64,000 nucleotides of DNA from Acidithiobacillus ferridurans (lineage in GTDB: Bacteria > Pseudomonadota > Gammaproteobacteria > Acidithiobacillales > Acidithiobacillaceae): NCBI RefSeq assembly GCF_003966655.1, contig NZ_AP018795.1:248001-312000 (forward strand). The letters are read 5' to 3'. A model generated the notes under the pieces. It saw only the letters and a program-made list of their open reading frames with translations, was not told the DNA's origin and did no database searches. A program made the translations under genes and the position numbers. Shown here one piece after another: positions 53,038-61,517 of the stretch; positions within the stretch are counted from its first letter, which is position 1, and each line of letters starts with the position of its first letter.

Positions 53038-53949
53038 TTATGCGGGCAGCAACCGCGCCGCATCCTGGTTCAGCAGAAAATCCCGGAAGGCCTGAGCGGC
53101 TGCCGAGAGGCGCTTACCCTGACGATGTACCAGATACCAATGGCGTTCGATAGGCATGCCTTGCACATCCAGCACCGCCAGATGTCCCGCCAGCAACTCT
53201 TCCCGCACCGTATGCAGAGAAGCGATGCCCAGCCCCATACCGGCGCGCACCGCATGTTTGATCGCTTCGTGGCTGCTGACTTCGATGCTCGCATGCAGCG
53301 CAACACTGGCCTTTTCGAAAAATTGTTCCACCGCGATCCGCGTCCCCGAACCCGACTCCCGCATAATGAAAGGATAAGCCGCCACCGCCTCCAGAGTAAT
53401 CGCCCTGACCTGAGCCAAGGGATGATCAGGCGCGGCGATGATCACCAGCGGGTTTTCCAGAAAGGCCGTAGCCTCCAGCGACAGCCCCGCTGGTGGCCGC
53501 CCCATGATGGCAACGTCCACTTCGTTTTCCGCCAACTGATGCAGCAAGGTCTCCCGATTGGTGACATCCATACTGACCGTCACCTGCGGGTGCAATTTAC
53601 TGAACGCCGCCAGTAGATAAGGTGCGATATATGCCCCAGTGGTCGCCACGCTGATATGAATATGTCCCCCGGCCAGTCCCTTGAGGTCATTGATCACTTG
53701 CACCGCCTCATCCAGCTGCTGGGTGATGGCGGCACTGTAGCGCGCCATTTCCCGCCCCGCTTCAGTGAGATATATCTGGCGCCCCAGTTGTTCAAAGAGC
53801 GGCAGTCCAACCTGCTCTTCCATCTGCCGGACCTGCATGGATACGGCGGGCTGGCTGAGATAGAGCGCCTGCGCGGCGCGGGTAAAGCTCTGATACTTCG
53901 CCACGGCGGTAAACACCTGTAACTGGCGAAAGGTGAGATGCATGCTCAT
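53038..53949 (-). CDS. cbbR: LysR-type regulator CbbR
   Basis: A 303-residue LysR regulator: N-terminal winged helix (FTRAAQALYLSQPAVSMQVRQ) and a periplasmic-binding-like effector domain. The C-terminal half matches CbbR proteins, which sense Calvin-cycle metabolites such as NADPH or ribulose bisphosphate and activate cbb operons. Unusually it is not divergent from cbbM but lies downstream, facing cbbO. Its start overlaps the stop of yjdM by ATGA, so these two are co-expressed. Confidence 0.85.
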   Translation of the reverse strand: MSMHLTFRQLQVFTAVAKYQSFTRAAQALYLSQPAVSMQVRQMEEQVGLPLFEQLGRQIYLTEAGREMARYSAAITQQLDEAVQVINDLKGLAGGHIHISVATTGAYIAPYLLAAFSKLHPQVTVSMDVTNRETLLHQLAENEVDVAIMGRPPAGLSLEATAFLENPLVIIAAPDHPLAQVRAITLEAVAAYPFIMRESGSGTRIAVEQFFEKASVALHASIEVSSHEAIKHAVRAGMGLGIASLHTVREELLAGHLAVLDVQGMPIERHWYLVHRQGKRLSAAAQAFRDFLLNQDAARLLPA

Positions 53950-54287
53950 GGTGTTTTACGTAGAAACTCGGACTTTAACTGTATCGCACCAACACCATCC
54001 ACCTTACAATCAATGTTATGATCACCATCAACAATACGGACATTTTTTATTTTTGTTCCAACTTTTATTATTGATGACGAACCTTTGATCTTGAGATCTT
54101 TCACCACGACCACGGTATCGCCATCATTGATGGCATGGCCATTTGCATCAGAAGCACGAAGAGAGTCGATTTTTTCCAGATGGTTTTCTTTTGGCCATTC
54201 TTGTGCGCACTCTGGACATATATAAAGATTGCCATCTTCATAGACGTAATTTGAACCGCATTTTTGACAACTCGGAATACTGCCCAT
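53946..54287 (-). CDS. yjdM: YjdM/PhnA-type zinc-ribbon protein
   Basis: A 113-residue protein with an N-terminal zinc ribbon (CQKCGSNYVYEDG and CPECAQEW) and the family block NDGDTVVVVKDLKIKGSS. Once called PhnA, the family has no phosphonate role that is proven; its function is unknown. The ATG at 54287 is preceded by AAGGAAGG and is preferred over the longer frame. Base composition is clearly lower in GC than in its neighbours, suggesting transfer. It is translationally coupled to cbbR. Confidence 0.85.
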   Translation of the reverse strand: MGSIPSCQKCGSNYVYEDGNLYICPECAQEWPKENHLEKIDSLRASDANGHAINDGDTVVVVKDLKIKGSSSIIKVGTKIKNVRIVDGDHNIDCKVDGVGAIQLKSEFLRKTP

Positions 54288-54458
54288 AGATAAGCCTTCC
54301 TTAGTGGTTATTGGTAAAAACAGCATCTTGCGGACCAAATATGGGTGCCCCATATACGCAACGACCATCCCGTTCCCAAACAAATCCGCCTCGACAGCAA
54401 TGACCTGGTCGTCAGATCTCTCGCAGATTCTGGTGATACAGGTACACATCTTCTATCA

Positions 54459-54602
54459 CTATTTAACATATTGGCCACCAATACGCCACCCTTCCGGGGT
54501 CTGGCGTAGCATGCCCGTAGAACTCCGCGCTGCATAACTGTCTGGCCTGGCCATCCTGGTTGAATCCGTCAATGAGCAGCACATCGACAAGTTTGGAGTG
54601 AA
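54459..54602 (-). pseudogene. SnoaL-like protein fragment (C-terminal end)
   Basis: The minus strand ends a frame with MLRQTPEGWRIGGQYVK and TAG at 54461-54459, the typical tail of a SnoaL/NTF2-like protein (...LVRTPDGWRIAxR). The frame is cut at about 54600 where an IS3-type end begins, and no start codon is available. It is a leftover, not a gene. The 170 bases between it and yjdM show no feature that I can support. Confidence 0.45.
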
Positions 54603-54735
54603 CGGCCCCGAGTATTGTGGAGGCTGTTCAGGTTAAGTCATACCGCTTGACCGGCCTGACGTTCGAGTTGCTGATAATATTGTGCCTCAGCTTCTGCCGG
54701 AGAGATATAACCCAAAGACTCCAGCAGTTCATTAC
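54598..54735 (-). mobile_element. IS3-family element remnant (transposase C-terminus and end)
   Basis: On the minus strand NELLESLGYISPAEAEAQYY and then QQLERQAGQAV with a TGA at 54640-54638 give the last 31 codons of an IS3-family OrfB transposase. The typical end sequence with CCTCCACAATACTCGGGGCCGTTCA-like bases follows, read here at about 54600-54625. The rest of the element is missing. It is an old, truncated insertion sequence. The remaining bases to 54889 hold no gene. Confidence 0.7.
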
Positions 54736-54889
54736 TAATAGCTATTTACAACTCCTTTCTCACAGGACGGTAGTTTCCTGCCAAATGACCATTTACACAA
54801 CAATTCTTACAACCCCCGTTCCCGTCCGGCTGGGGAACTGCTAGCATCTACCCAGCAGCGGCCCCACGGCGATTTTTGAAGGCGGGTGC

Positions 54890-55726
54890 ATGAAACTTGG
54901 AAGTTCGGGGTTGTTTCTCCAGACCGGCAGGGCACAGCGGATGGGAAAGCCGGGCATGCGCGTTGTTTGGCAAATGGTGTCTTTACTCGCCATATTTTTC
55001 GCCATACCGGCTTGGGGATCAGGGGCGGAGCGCGTCGTGCCCATCCTGCTCTACCATCGTTTTGGTCCCGTGGTGAGAGATACCATGACCGTTCGCACAA
55101 TGGTCTTCGCGGCACAGATGGAATACCTGAGGAGCCATGGCTACCGGATTGTCCCGCTCAAGGAAGTCGTAGCATATATTCGTGGCGTTGGTCCCCCTCC
55201 CCCTCCCCATTCCGTGGTGATCACCGCGGATGACGGGCACCAGTCGGTGTACACGGACATGTTTCCCTTGGTGCAGCATTACCATATTCCGGTGACGCTC
55301 TTCATCTATCCTTCCGCCATATCCCGGGCGTCTTACGCCCTGACCTGGGATGAGTTGCGGATCATGCGCGACTCCGGGCTCGTGGACATCCAGTCCCACA
55401 CCTACTGGCATCCGAACTTCAAGACAGAAAAGAAACGTCTTGCCCCTCAGGCATACGAGAAGTTCGTGGCCATGCAATTGGAAAAGTCCAGGGCGAAGCT
55501 CGATCAGGAACTGGGGATCAAAGTGGACATGCTTGCCTGGCCCTTCGGGATCTACGATGAAGAGCTCATCAAGAGCGCCGTGGCGGCGGGATATATCGCC
55601 GCCTGCACCATGGTAAGGGCGCCTGCCGGGCCATCGGATAATGTGATGGCCCTCCCGCGCTATCTGATCACGGACCAGGATACGGGCAAGACATTGGGAA
55701 GACTGTTGACCACGGACTCCAGATAA
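54890..55726 (+). CDS. Secreted polysaccharide deacetylase (NodB family)
   Basis: A 278-residue carbohydrate esterase 4 (NodB) protein. A signal peptide or anchor (MVSLLAIFFAIPAWGSG) precedes the domain; the metal site is TADDGHQS (the family usually has TFDDG) and HTYWH. It most likely removes acetyl groups from an extracellular or periplasmic polysaccharide such as poly-N-acetylglucosamine. The ATG at 54890 has GAAGGCGGG upstream; ATG at 54956 would give a tighter signal peptide. It leads a three-gene run with a glycosyl hydrolase and a serine hydrolase. Confidence 0.85.
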   Translation: MKLGSSGLFLQTGRAQRMGKPGMRVVWQMVSLLAIFFAIPAWGSGAERVVPILLYHRFGPVVRDTMTVRTMVFAAQMEYLRSHGYRIVPLKEVVAYIRGVGPPPPPHSVVITADDGHQSVYTDMFPLVQHYHIPVTLFIYPSAISRASYALTWDELRIMRDSGLVDIQSHTYWHPNFKTEKKRLAPQAYEKFVAMQLEKSRAKLDQELGIKVDMLAWPFGIYDEELIKSAVAAGYIAACTMVRAPAGPSDNVMALPRYLITDQDTGKTLGRLLTTDSR

Positions 55727-55738
55727 ACGAGGTGAGCT

Positions 55739-57106
55739 GTGAAGGGTTATAAAAACATAAAAAACATATGCGCTTCGTTAGTTGCAGTCTTGTTGCTCGT
55801 CTCGGGGAGCGCTGCCGCCTACAGCGGGATGGTCGTGGACGCCTTGACATGCAAACCGATCCCAGGGGCATTTGTGACCTTGGGAGATACGGTCGTGCGC
55901 ACCAGCCAGGGTGGACGTTTCCAGATTGGCGGAGAAGGGGCGGTGCTTGGCCTCAGGGCCTACGGCTACAGGCGACGCGAGGTCCCCGTCGGAGATCTCA
56001 AGGAGGATGAGACCCTATCCCTCGCGCCTTTCAAACCAAAGGCCCTTTATTTGTCTTCCTACGGAGCGGCCAACACGCGCCTGCGGGAATCCGCGCTTGA
56101 TATCATCGGCAAAACGGACCTCAACGCCGTAGTGATCGATGTGAAAAGCGACCGGGGAAGGATTGCGTACAAGACCGACGTTCCTCTGGCGACAGAGATC
56201 GGCGCCCAAAAAATGATCACCATTAAACATATCAAGCAACTAATGGACGATTTGCACAAAGAAGGCATCTACACCATTGCCAGGATCGTGGTTTTCAAGG
56301 ACAACGTCCTCGCATTGGCGCGACCGGATCTGGCCGTGAGGACCGCGGGCGGTGCCATCTGGAGGGATCGGGAGGGCCTCGCCTGGACCGATCCTTTCAG
56401 CAGGCAGGTATGGGACTACAACATCGACATCGCCATCGAGGCCGCCAGGGACGGCTTCGACGAGATCCAGTTCGACTACGTCCGCTTTCCCGACGCCAAG
56501 GGCCTGGTGTTTTCCCGGCCGACTACCCGGGAAAGCCGGGTCTCGGCAATTTCCGGCTTTCTCGCGGAGGCCCGCAGGCGCTTGATCCCATATAATGTCT
56601 TTCTTTCTGCGGATATCTTTGGTTACGTGATCTGGAACCGCAATGACACCGGGATCGGCCAAAACCTGGATGAGATGGCGCAGCAGGTCGATTATATCTC
56701 TCCCATGCTCTATCCATCGGGCTTTCAGTACGGTATTCCCGGCTACCCCAACCCCGTTCTCCATCCGCACCAAATAGTGTACCTCTCGCTGCGCAAAGCC
56801 GAAGAAAGAACGGGTTTGCCTGCAGTGCGCTTCCGCCCCTGGCTGCAGGCATTTCGTGACTACGCCTTTGGCGGGAAACCCTTCGAGGGCGAGGAGATTG
56901 CGGCGCAGATCGATGCGGCGCAGACTTTCGGATCAGACGGATGGATGCTGTGGAACCCCCGTAATGTCTATACTACGGCAGGACTCCGGCCGAAGTCGGG
57001 GATGGTGACAACCATTCGCGAAGGCCACCTGAACAATCCTGGAGGGATCGGAACGGGAATATGTTCACGCAATACGCCGGTAAAAATGGCGCATCTCGCG
57101 CGCTGA
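55739..57106 (+). CDS. Secreted putative glycoside hydrolase (DUF4015 type)
   Basis: A 455-residue exported protein starting at GTG with GAGGTGA upstream. The signal peptide (ASLVAVLLLVSGSAAA) is followed by a short carboxypeptidase-regulatory-like beta domain (about 28-95) and a TIM-barrel DUF4015 domain (about 105-420) with acidic strand ends in AVVIDVKSDRG, DEIQFDYVRFPD and DYISPMLYPSGF. This family is thought to cut amino-sugar polymers, by analogy to the hydrolase domain of PgaB. Pairing with a NodB deacetylase supports that. It overlaps the next gene by 46 bases. Confidence 0.82.
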   Translation: MKGYKNIKNICASLVAVLLLVSGSAAAYSGMVVDALTCKPIPGAFVTLGDTVVRTSQGGRFQIGGEGAVLGLRAYGYRRREVPVGDLKEDETLSLAPFKPKALYLSSYGAANTRLRESALDIIGKTDLNAVVIDVKSDRGRIAYKTDVPLATEIGAQKMITIKHIKQLMDDLHKEGIYTIARIVVFKDNVLALARPDLAVRTAGGAIWRDREGLAWTDPFSRQVWDYNIDIAIEAARDGFDEIQFDYVRFPDAKGLVFSRPTTRESRVSAISGFLAEARRRLIPYNVFLSADIFGYVIWNRNDTGIGQNLDEMAQQVDYISPMLYPSGFQYGIPGYPNPVLHPHQIVYLSLRKAEERTGLPAVRFRPWLQAFRDYAFGGKPFEGEEIAAQIDAAQTFGSDGWMLWNPRNVYTTAGLRPKSGMVTTIREGHLNNPGGIGTGICSRNTPVKMAHLAR

Positions 57107-58419
57107 CCTGGAAAGGCGCCCTATGGGCTCTGGTGTTCTTCGCCTTGCTGTGTACGGGCATATTATCCGCCCAGGCGGATGCTGACCCGGAAAGGCTTCA
57201 TCGGGCGGACTTGTCGGGAATCGCGCAGATCGTTCAGAAGGAGATCCAGAGCGGCAGAATTCCCGGAGCCGTCATACTCGTGGGCAACGAGGGCCGGATC
57301 GTCTACCGCCAGGCCTTCGGATATGCCGCGCTGGAACCCGAAAGGATCCCCATGAGCGTCGGGACACTGTTCGATCTGGCGTCTCTTACCAAGGTCGTCG
57401 CAACCACCACCGCCGTGATGCAACTCGTGCAAGAAGGGAAACTGGATCTCGACGCCCCTGCGGCCAGATACTGGCCGGCCTTCGGGGAGAATGGCAAGGA
57501 AGTCATTACGGTACGGGAACTGCTCACCCATTACTCGGGGCTGGCCCCAGATCTCAACCCGAGAATCCCATGGCGCGGTTACCGGGGGGCGCTTGGGGCA
57601 ATCATCGCGGAAAAGCCGGTGGCTGCGCCCGGTAGCCGTTACCTTTACAGCGATATCAATTTCGAGGCCCTCGGCGAGATCGTCCGCAGGGTTTCCGGCG
57701 AGCCGCTCGACGTCTACTGCGCCGAGCATATCTTTAGGCCGCTCCACATGCGGGAGACGACCTTCCGCCCACCCGCATGGAAACGATATCGCATTGCGCC
57801 CACGGAATATCTGGGTGGCAAGCTGCGCTGGGGCAAGGTGCATGATCCCACGGCCTACCGCATGGGAGGGGTTTCTGGCCATGCCGGGCTGTTTTCCACC
57901 GCCGGCGATCTCGCGATTTTTGCGCAGATGCTTCTGAACGGTGGCGCCCTTCATAGCGTTCGGATATTGGAGCGCCGTTCCGTGGGGCGGATGACCATCC
58001 CCCAATCCCCGCCCGGAAAGGTGCAGCTGCGCGGGCTGGGCTGGGACCTGGCCGCGCCCTTCGCCCCCAACCGTGACGACCTCCTGCCCGTGGGCGCCTA
58101 TGATCACACCGGCTTTACCGGGACACTCCTGTGGATCGACCCGGTGTCCAGGACCTGTGTGATCATCCTGACCAACCGCGTCTATCCCTTCGGCAAGGGC
58201 AACGCCGGCCCACTCAGGGAAGCGGTGGTCCAACTGGTTTCTTCCCATCTCGGTCCCTTGACCGACGCCGAGGTGGCAGCGAGCCGCCCACGCCTCGGGC
58301 GTTATTACGCGACGGTGAACCGGCCAGATGTGGGGCCGAGCCATGTGCAAACCGGCATGGGAGGCCGGAAACGCCACTATGTGCAGAAGTCTTCGGGAAA
58401 TCGTCCGGTGAGTGGATAG
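57061..58419 (+). CDS. Beta-lactamase-related serine hydrolase (class C-like)
   Basis: A 452-residue exported serine hydrolase: N-terminal signal or anchor (ALWALVFFALLCTGILSA), the nucleophile motif SLTK near residue 108, YSDIN (the Tyr-x-Asn-type second motif with Asp-Ile-Asn) near 197 and HTGFTG near 350. The fold is shared by AmpC, esterases and D-amino-acid or acyl peptidases, so the substrate is uncertain; an acyl ester on a cell-surface polymer or a muropeptide is possible. The overlapping start shows tight coupling to the hydrolase gene. Confidence 0.83.
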   Translation: MFTQYAGKNGASRALTWKGALWALVFFALLCTGILSAQADADPERLHRADLSGIAQIVQKEIQSGRIPGAVILVGNEGRIVYRQAFGYAALEPERIPMSVGTLFDLASLTKVVATTTAVMQLVQEGKLDLDAPAARYWPAFGENGKEVITVRELLTHYSGLAPDLNPRIPWRGYRGALGAIIAEKPVAAPGSRYLYSDINFEALGEIVRRVSGEPLDVYCAEHIFRPLHMRETTFRPPAWKRYRIAPTEYLGGKLRWGKVHDPTAYRMGGVSGHAGLFSTAGDLAIFAQMLLNGGALHSVRILERRSVGRMTIPQSPPGKVQLRGLGWDLAAPFAPNRDDLLPVGAYDHTGFTGTLLWIDPVSRTCVIILTNRVYPFGKGNAGPLREAVVQLVSSHLGPLTDAEVAASRPRLGRYYATVNRPDVGPSHVQTGMGGRKRHYVQKSSGNRPVSG

Positions 58420-58443
58420 ATCGTCCGTTACTGCGTAGGGCGG

Positions 58444-58974
58444 TCAGCGGCTTCCACCAACCGGATATCGGTTCTCGGAACGGCAAGGATCGGTCATGGG
58501 CGGCGGATTCATGTTGATCAGCGGCGCCAGTTCCTGCAACGCCTGCCAGTAGACGCGGCGTTTGAAGGAAATGATTTCATTCACCGGCATCCAGTAATCC
58601 ACCCAGCGCCAGTCCTCGAACTCCGGCTGCCGGGTGCGCAGATTGATTTCTGCCTCTTCGCCCTCAAAACGAAGTAAAAACCAGATCTGCTTCTGCCCGC
58701 GATAGCGACGCCGCGAGACGCGATGGCGGGCGCAGGGCACTTCATAGCGCAACCAGCCCCGCGTCCTTCCGATGATGCAGACCTTGGCGGTCCCTACTTC
58801 TTCTTCCAGTTCACGGAACATCGCCTGCTCCGGCGTTTCTGCATAATCGATGCCGCCCTGGGGAAACTGCCAAGCATTTTCACCCAGGCGTTTGGCCCAC
58901 AATACCTGATTCTGTTCGTTACAAATGATCATGCCCACATTGGGGCGATAGCCGTCTGCGTCTATCATGTTCAT
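58444..58974 (-). CDS. rppH: RNA pyrophosphohydrolase RppH
   Basis: RppH, 176 residues, removes pyrophosphate from the 5' end of mRNAs to start decay. The Nudix box is intact ([20 protein letters not shown] then VG), preceded by AWQFPQ, with [14 protein letters not shown] and [11 protein letters not shown] as family-specific parts. It faces the serine hydrolase gene. Confidence 0.94.
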   Translation of the reverse strand: MNMIDADGYRPNVGMIICNEQNQVLWAKRLGENAWQFPQGGIDYAETPEQAMFRELEEEVGTAKVCIIGRTRGWLRYEVPCARHRVSRRRYRGQKQIWFLLRFEGEEAEINLRTRQPEFEDWRWVDYWMPVNEIISFKRRVYWQALQELAPLINMNPPPMTDPCRSENRYPVGGSR

Positions 58975-59055
58975 CGTCTCTGCCGATGCCTTTTATATTG
59001 GCAATATAACACGCTGCAGGGCCAGCGTCAGTCCAATTCCACCTCCGGGGCGCCT

Positions 59056-59499
59056 TCAGACCATGTGAAGCAGTTCCAGCGGGTAGCGTTGGCCCGCCCG
59101 ATAGTCCGCCATGCAGCGCTGGACCATGGCGCTACGCATCTCTCCCTCACGCGCCACAATCTCCTCCGGGGTCAGCCACACCGGACCGATGATGCCCGCA
59201 TCCAGAGCGCGGCTACTGTCCCTGGTGCCGAGCTGTCCGCCGAAGGCGAAGCGCAGATAAGTCAGGTTTTTCGCAGGATATTCCCAGTGATAAATACCAG
59301 TCAGATATTCCGGCCGAAAAAAGTGGCCGGTTTCCTCCAGGGTTTCGCGAACGACCGCCTCCAGCAGCGTTTCACCAGGATCCCAGTGGCCGGCAGGCTG
59401 ATTGAAACAGCGCCGCCCATCTACCACTTCTTCCACCAACAGGAAACGGCCGTTCTCCTCTGCGACGGTGGCTACCGTCACATGGGGTGTCCAGATCAT
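59056..59499 (-). CDS. nudJ: Nudix hydrolase, NudJ-like phosphatase
   Basis: A 147-residue Nudix protein with the box GHWDPGETLLEAVVRETLEE and TG; the N-terminus WTPHVTVATVAEENGRFLLV and NQPAGH match NudJ (thiamin/HMP pyrophosphatase and general nucleotide phosphatase). It overlaps rsuA by four bases (ATGA), so the two are coupled. Confidence 0.85.
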   Translation of the reverse strand: MIWTPHVTVATVAEENGRFLLVEEVVDGRRCFNQPAGHWDPGETLLEAVVRETLEETGHFFRPEYLTGIYHWEYPAKNLTYLRFAFGGQLGTRDSSRALDAGIIGPVWLTPEEIVAREGEMRSAMVQRCMADYRAGQRYPLELLHMV

Positions 59500-60251
59500 G
59501 GAATTTCCTCCCTCATACGCTCCGCCACTGTGAGTTCACGCCACTGACCGGCCGGGAGATCGCCCAGCAAAAAAGGGCCGTAGGCCTCCCGATGCAGTGT
59601 CAGCACGAGATTATCCAGAGCCGCGAACATCCGGCGGACTTCATGGTAACGCCCCTCCGTCAGTGTCAGCAGGACCTCGCGCTCTGTCAGGCAGTGCAAC
59701 GTGGCGGGGCGACAAGGTGTGTCTTCACCGTCCAGCATCAAGGTTCCCGCGGCCAGAATGTCCGCCGCATCCCCTCGCAATGGTTCCTGCAGAGTCACGC
59801 GATACACCCGGGGAATGGCACGGCGGGGGCTCGTCCAGTGGTGCAGCCAGTCACCGTCATCGGTGAGCAGCAGGACCCCGCTGGTCTCCCGGTCAAGCCG
59901 ACCGACACTGCTCAGCGCTGGCCGCCGATAGCGCCAGCGCAGGGGAAAATCCTGATAGATGGCGCGGGGATCATCGTGAGCACAGACCTTCCCCAGAGGT
60001 TTATGATAGAGCAGATAGAAAGCATGGGGATGATCAATGGGCTCCTCATCCACCCAAACCTCCGCCGCGTTCACTCTGGCAGAGGCCTTGCGCAGCAGTT
60101 CCCCAGCCACGCGCACGCGCCCCTCGCGCAACAGGTCGCGCACTTCGGAGCGGCTGCAATACCCTAGGCGGGACAGTAAATGATCCATACGCTCGGCAGT
60201 TTTTTGCATAGGACGCAGTTTAGCCTGTCGGACAGGCTGACGAAAAGTCAT
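59496..60251 (-). CDS. rsuA: 16S rRNA pseudouridine synthase, RsuA family
   Basis: A 251-residue RsuA/RluB/E/F-type pseudouridine synthase: N-terminal S4 domain (MDHLLSRLGYCSRSEVRDLL), catalytic GRLDRETSGVLLLTDDG with the essential Asp, and EGRYHEVRRMFAALDN. RsuA acts on U516 of 16S rRNA; the RluE group is a second possibility. The ATG at 60251 is chosen because TAGGAG lies 4 bases upstream. It is divergent from the deiminase gene, 42 bases away. Confidence 0.88.
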   Translation of the reverse strand: MTFRQPVRQAKLRPMQKTAERMDHLLSRLGYCSRSEVRDLLREGRVRVAGELLRKASARVNAAEVWVDEEPIDHPHAFYLLYHKPLGKVCAHDDPRAIYQDFPLRWRYRRPALSSVGRLDRETSGVLLLTDDGDWLHHWTSPRRAIPRVYRVTLQEPLRGDAADILAAGTLMLDGEDTPCRPATLHCLTEREVLLTLTEGRYHEVRRMFAALDNLVLTLHREAYGPFLLGDLPAGQWRELTVAERMREEIP

Positions 60252-60293
60252 TAAACTCCTATGATGTCGGGGTGACGGACAACGGAGCGGACC

Positions 60294-61325
60294 ATGGCAG
60301 CTGAATACACCCTTCCCGCGGAGTGGGCTCCGCAGCAATCGGTACAACTCACCTGGCCGCACCCGGATACCGACTGGGGGCCGCGCCTGGAAAGCGTGCT
60401 GCCCGTCTTTGCCCGCATTGCCCGTGAAATCAGCCTCCGCGAGGACGTGCTCATTGCCTGCCATGATCCGACCAGCATCGAGGTCTGCAGGCAATATCTG
60501 CATCAGGCCGGTGCCAACCTATTCCGCTGCCACCTGCACATCGTCCCCAGCAATGACTCCTGGGCGCGCGACCACGGTCCCATTACCCTGAAAAATGCTG
60601 CTGGACAGCATAAACTGATGGATTTTGCCTTTAACGCCTGGGGCCTGAAATTTCGCGCTGATTTAGATAATCAGATCACCCGTCACCTGCATGCTCAGGG
60701 TGCCTTTGGTGCAGCAGCGCTGGAAATTTCCGGCATGGTGCTGGAAGGTGGCAGCATTGAAAGCGACGGCCAGGGCACCTTGCTGACCACGAGTGCGTGC
60801 CTGCTTTCGCCCAACCGCAATCCGCAATGGTCCGCGGCGCAGATCGCAGACGCCCTGTGCGCCCAACTCGGTGTGGAACGCGTCCTCTGGCTGCATAGCG
60901 GCCATCTGGAAGGAGATGACACGGATGCCCACATCGACACCCTTGCCCGTTTCTGCAACCCCCATACCATCGCCTATCAGAGTTGCGATGACCCTGACGA
61001 CAGTCATTTCGCCCCGCTCCAGCAAATGGCGGCGGAACTCAGAGCCTTCCGCAACCGGGATGGCGCACCGTATCACCTGATTCCTCTGCCTTGGGCACAG
61101 GCGCAAAGGGACGGTGATGGCGCCCGTCTGCCCCTCAGCTATGCCAACTTTCTCATTCTCAACTCTGCCCTGCTCCTGCCGACTTACGATGATCCCGCCG
61201 ACACGGTGGCACAGAATCGCCTGCAACACGCCTTCCCCGATCGGGAAGTAATCGCCATTCCCTGCATCGAACTGGCTCGCCAGCATGGCAGCCTGCACTG
61301 CGTAACCATGCAGCTACCGCGCTGA
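60294..61325 (+). CDS. Agmatine deiminase / peptidyl-arginine deiminase family protein
   Basis: A 343-residue guanidino-modifying enzyme. Active-site parts are WARDHGP (Asp), VLEGGSIESDG, HSGHLEGDDTDAHIDTLARF (His/Asp) and the nucleophile Cys336 in HGSLHCVTMQLP. Agmatine to N-carbamoylputrescine is the best-known reaction and leads to putrescine; no partner amidohydrolase (aguB) is next to it, so other guanidino substrates remain possible. Its start ATG is preceded by GGAGCGGACC. Confidence 0.87.
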   Translation: MAAEYTLPAEWAPQQSVQLTWPHPDTDWGPRLESVLPVFARIAREISLREDVLIACHDPTSIEVCRQYLHQAGANLFRCHLHIVPSNDSWARDHGPITLKNAAGQHKLMDFAFNAWGLKFRADLDNQITRHLHAQGAFGAAALEISGMVLEGGSIESDGQGTLLTTSACLLSPNRNPQWSAAQIADALCAQLGVERVLWLHSGHLEGDDTDAHIDTLARFCNPHTIAYQSCDDPDDSHFAPLQQMAAELRAFRNRDGAPYHLIPLPWAQAQRDGDGARLPLSYANFLILNSALLLPTYDDPADTVAQNRLQHAFPDREVIAIPCIELARQHGSLHCVTMQLPR

Positions 61326-61399
61326 GAATGGAACATTGAGGGCACCCCAGAACTACATTATATGATTATATACCGTTATAGAACATTACAATAAATAAA

Positions 61400-61413
61400 T
61401 TGATTTTTATCAA
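61400..61413 (+). promoter_or_regulatory. FNR/ANR-type binding site
   Basis: TTGATTTTTATCAA is a perfect match to the FNR consensus TTGAT-N4-ATCAA, inside a 190-base AT-rich leader that has no gene. It lies 104 bases before the molybdoenzyme start codon. A TATAAT at 61450-61455 could be the -10; the site would then be centred about 55 bases upstream of transcription start. Anaerobic activation of the gene is implied. Confidence 0.7.
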
Positions 61414-61449
61414 TTCCCACCCGGCACCAAGGCGCGTAGCATATCACCA

Positions 61450-61455
61450 TATAAT
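61450..61455 (+). promoter_or_regulatory. Putative -10 box of the molybdoenzyme gene
   Basis: A perfect TATAAT in the AT-rich leader between the FNR-type palindrome and the start codon; no good -35 lies at the proper distance, as is usual for activator-dependent promoters. Confidence 0.4.
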
Positions 61456-61517
61456 GACATTCTAAACTAATTATATTATTAAAAACATAGCGCTTATTGT
61501 GCACAGGAGGCCTTCAA

